NCBI RefSeq assembly: GCF_014205225.1
Contig: NZ_JACHNB010000001.1
Span: 2,046,001-2,110,000 of the forward strand
DNA from: Actinoplanes octamycinicus
GTDB lineage: Bacteria > Actinomycetota > Actinomycetes > Mycobacteriales > Micromonosporaceae
Direction: 5' to 3'
Length of the DNA: 64,000 nucleotides
Part shown: piece after piece, positions 63,561 to 64,000 of the stretch
Numbering within the stretch: the first letter of the stretch is position 1
Layout: the number at the start of each line of letters is the position of its first letter
Translations under genes and position numbers: made by a program
The notes under the pieces: generated by a model
What the model was told of the DNA's origin: nothing
The model's input: the letters and a program-made list of their open reading frames with translations, nothing else
Database searches by the model: none

Positions 63561-64000
63561 ATGGCGGAGCAGGAGAACGTGCGGGTCACCGATGCGCGTG
63601 CGTTGCGGGCGCTGGCGCACCCGGCGCGGATCGAGATCGTGGAGCATCTCAACGTCACCGGGTCGACGGTGACCGCGACCGAGGTCGCCGGGCTGGTCGG
63701 GCTCTCGCCCAGCGCGACCAGCTACCACCTGCGCGAGCTGGCCCGGTACGGACTGGTCGAGCAGGCGCCGAGCCAGGGGGACGGGCGGGAGCGGCGGTGG
63801 CGGAGCACCGGCGGCAGTCTGTGGATCGAGAGCGCCCCCGATCAGCCGGAGGCGGTCGCCGCCGAGCGTGCGCTGGTCGACCTCTACGTGAACCGGGACC
63901 AGGAACGCCTGCACGGCTGGCTGGACCGGCAGCACGACGAGCCGGCCGAGTGGCGCGAGTCCAGCGCCCTGATGGGTCAGCAGCTCCTGGTCACCGCCGC
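63561..64000 (+). CDS. ArsR-family transcriptional regulator (cut by window end)
   Basis: The frame starts at ATG 63561 and is open to the window end; about 146 residues are visible. Residues ~8-80 are an ArsR-type winged helix (RALRALAHPARIEIVEHL, ATEVAGLVGLSPSATSYHLR, ELARYGLVEQAP) followed by GDGRERRWRSTGGSLWI and a helical part. No metal-binding ELCVCDL motif is present in the visible part, so metal sensing is unlikely. The upstream tandem repeat ends 21 bases before the start. An efflux or kinase gene often follows such regulators, but that lies outside. Confidence 0.88.
   Translation, partial: MAEQENVRVTDARALRALAHPARIEIVEHLNVTGSTVTATEVAGLVGLSPSATSYHLRELARYGLVEQAPSQGDGRERRWRSTGGSLWIESAPDQPEAVAAERALVDLYVNRDQERLHGWLDRQHDEPAEWRESSALMGQQLLVTA

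Noticed and set aside
63320..63658. Minus-strand frame of 112 codons through the tandem repeats
   Set aside because: It translates repeats into Arg/Thr/Glu-rich low complexity and overlaps the ArsR gene start; no start signal.

Overview
The window is very GC-rich DNA with back-to-back, mostly overlapping (ATGA/GTGA) genes, frequent GTG starts and strong third-position G/C bias. Gene content (bldC, actinobacterial CcsB/ResB/CcdA, futalosine-route menaquinone genes, F420/LLM oxidoreductase, HelD, SigE-type ECF factors, LexA boxes of the actinobacterial type) points to an actinobacterium. A stand-alone fliQ and the many SpoIIE/STAS/GHKL regulators suggest a sporulating Micromonosporaceae such as Actinoplanes. 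The genus is inferred from gene content, not from any search.

Region 1 (1-6960) is a signalling block. After a LexA-box-preceded small gene, mscL and an STAS antagonist comes a tightly overlapping operon: RsbR-like, RsbS, RsbT, a GHKL+PP2C phosphatase, a histidine kinase whose N-terminus looks like a degenerate RsbT domain, and a receiver+PP2C phosphatase. This looks like a stressosome coupled to a two-component module. Region 2 (6961-14270) holds a PadR-controlled ABC exporter, PPK2, an S9 oligopeptidase and an FAD-linked oxidase divergent across a second SOS-like box. Region 3 (14277-22652) is another signalling block: a GHKL/GAF/PP2C phosphatase with two tandem RibD/DHFR-like reductases, divergent from a giant poly-HAMP hybrid kinase (seven 92-residue repeats) and its receiver.

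Region 4 (22653-26500) carries a secreted pectate lyase behind a perfect CRP-type palindrome, an ECF sigma/membrane partner pair, a GNAT acetyltransferase and an STAS protein. Region 5 (26524-32448) is the conserved haem/cytochrome c block: hemL, histidine phosphatase, TlpA-like thioredoxin, CcdA, ResB, CcsB. A 102-nt imperfect palindrome follows. Region 6 (32743-50104) holds menaquinone genes of the futalosine pathway (UbiD-like, MqnP, UbiX-like, later MqnE), interrupted by a second ECF/membrane pair, then bldC, an Lrp/AsnC regulator with a Cds1-like cysteine desulfhydrase, a membrane-anchored zinc peptidase, a glycolipid-binding-family protein, a DEAD-box helicase, a Pro/Ala-rich tail-anchored protein with six D-x-T-M-P-V/I motifs, and an NlpC/P60 hydrolase.

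Region 7 (50115-64000) contains two small membrane proteins, a cobalamin riboswitch with its BtuFCD-type importer, an orphan fliQ, a VOC protein, an ABC-2 exporter operon with its own winged-helix regulator and paired operators, a GNAT protein, an LRV-repeat protein with a cysteine cluster, an LLM oxidoreductase, a HelD-type helicase, a seven-copy intergenic tandem repeat, and an ArsR-type regulator cut by the window end. I saw no rRNA, tRNA, CRISPR, transposase or phage genes. Exact DnaA boxes recur at four places but nothing else suggests an origin.
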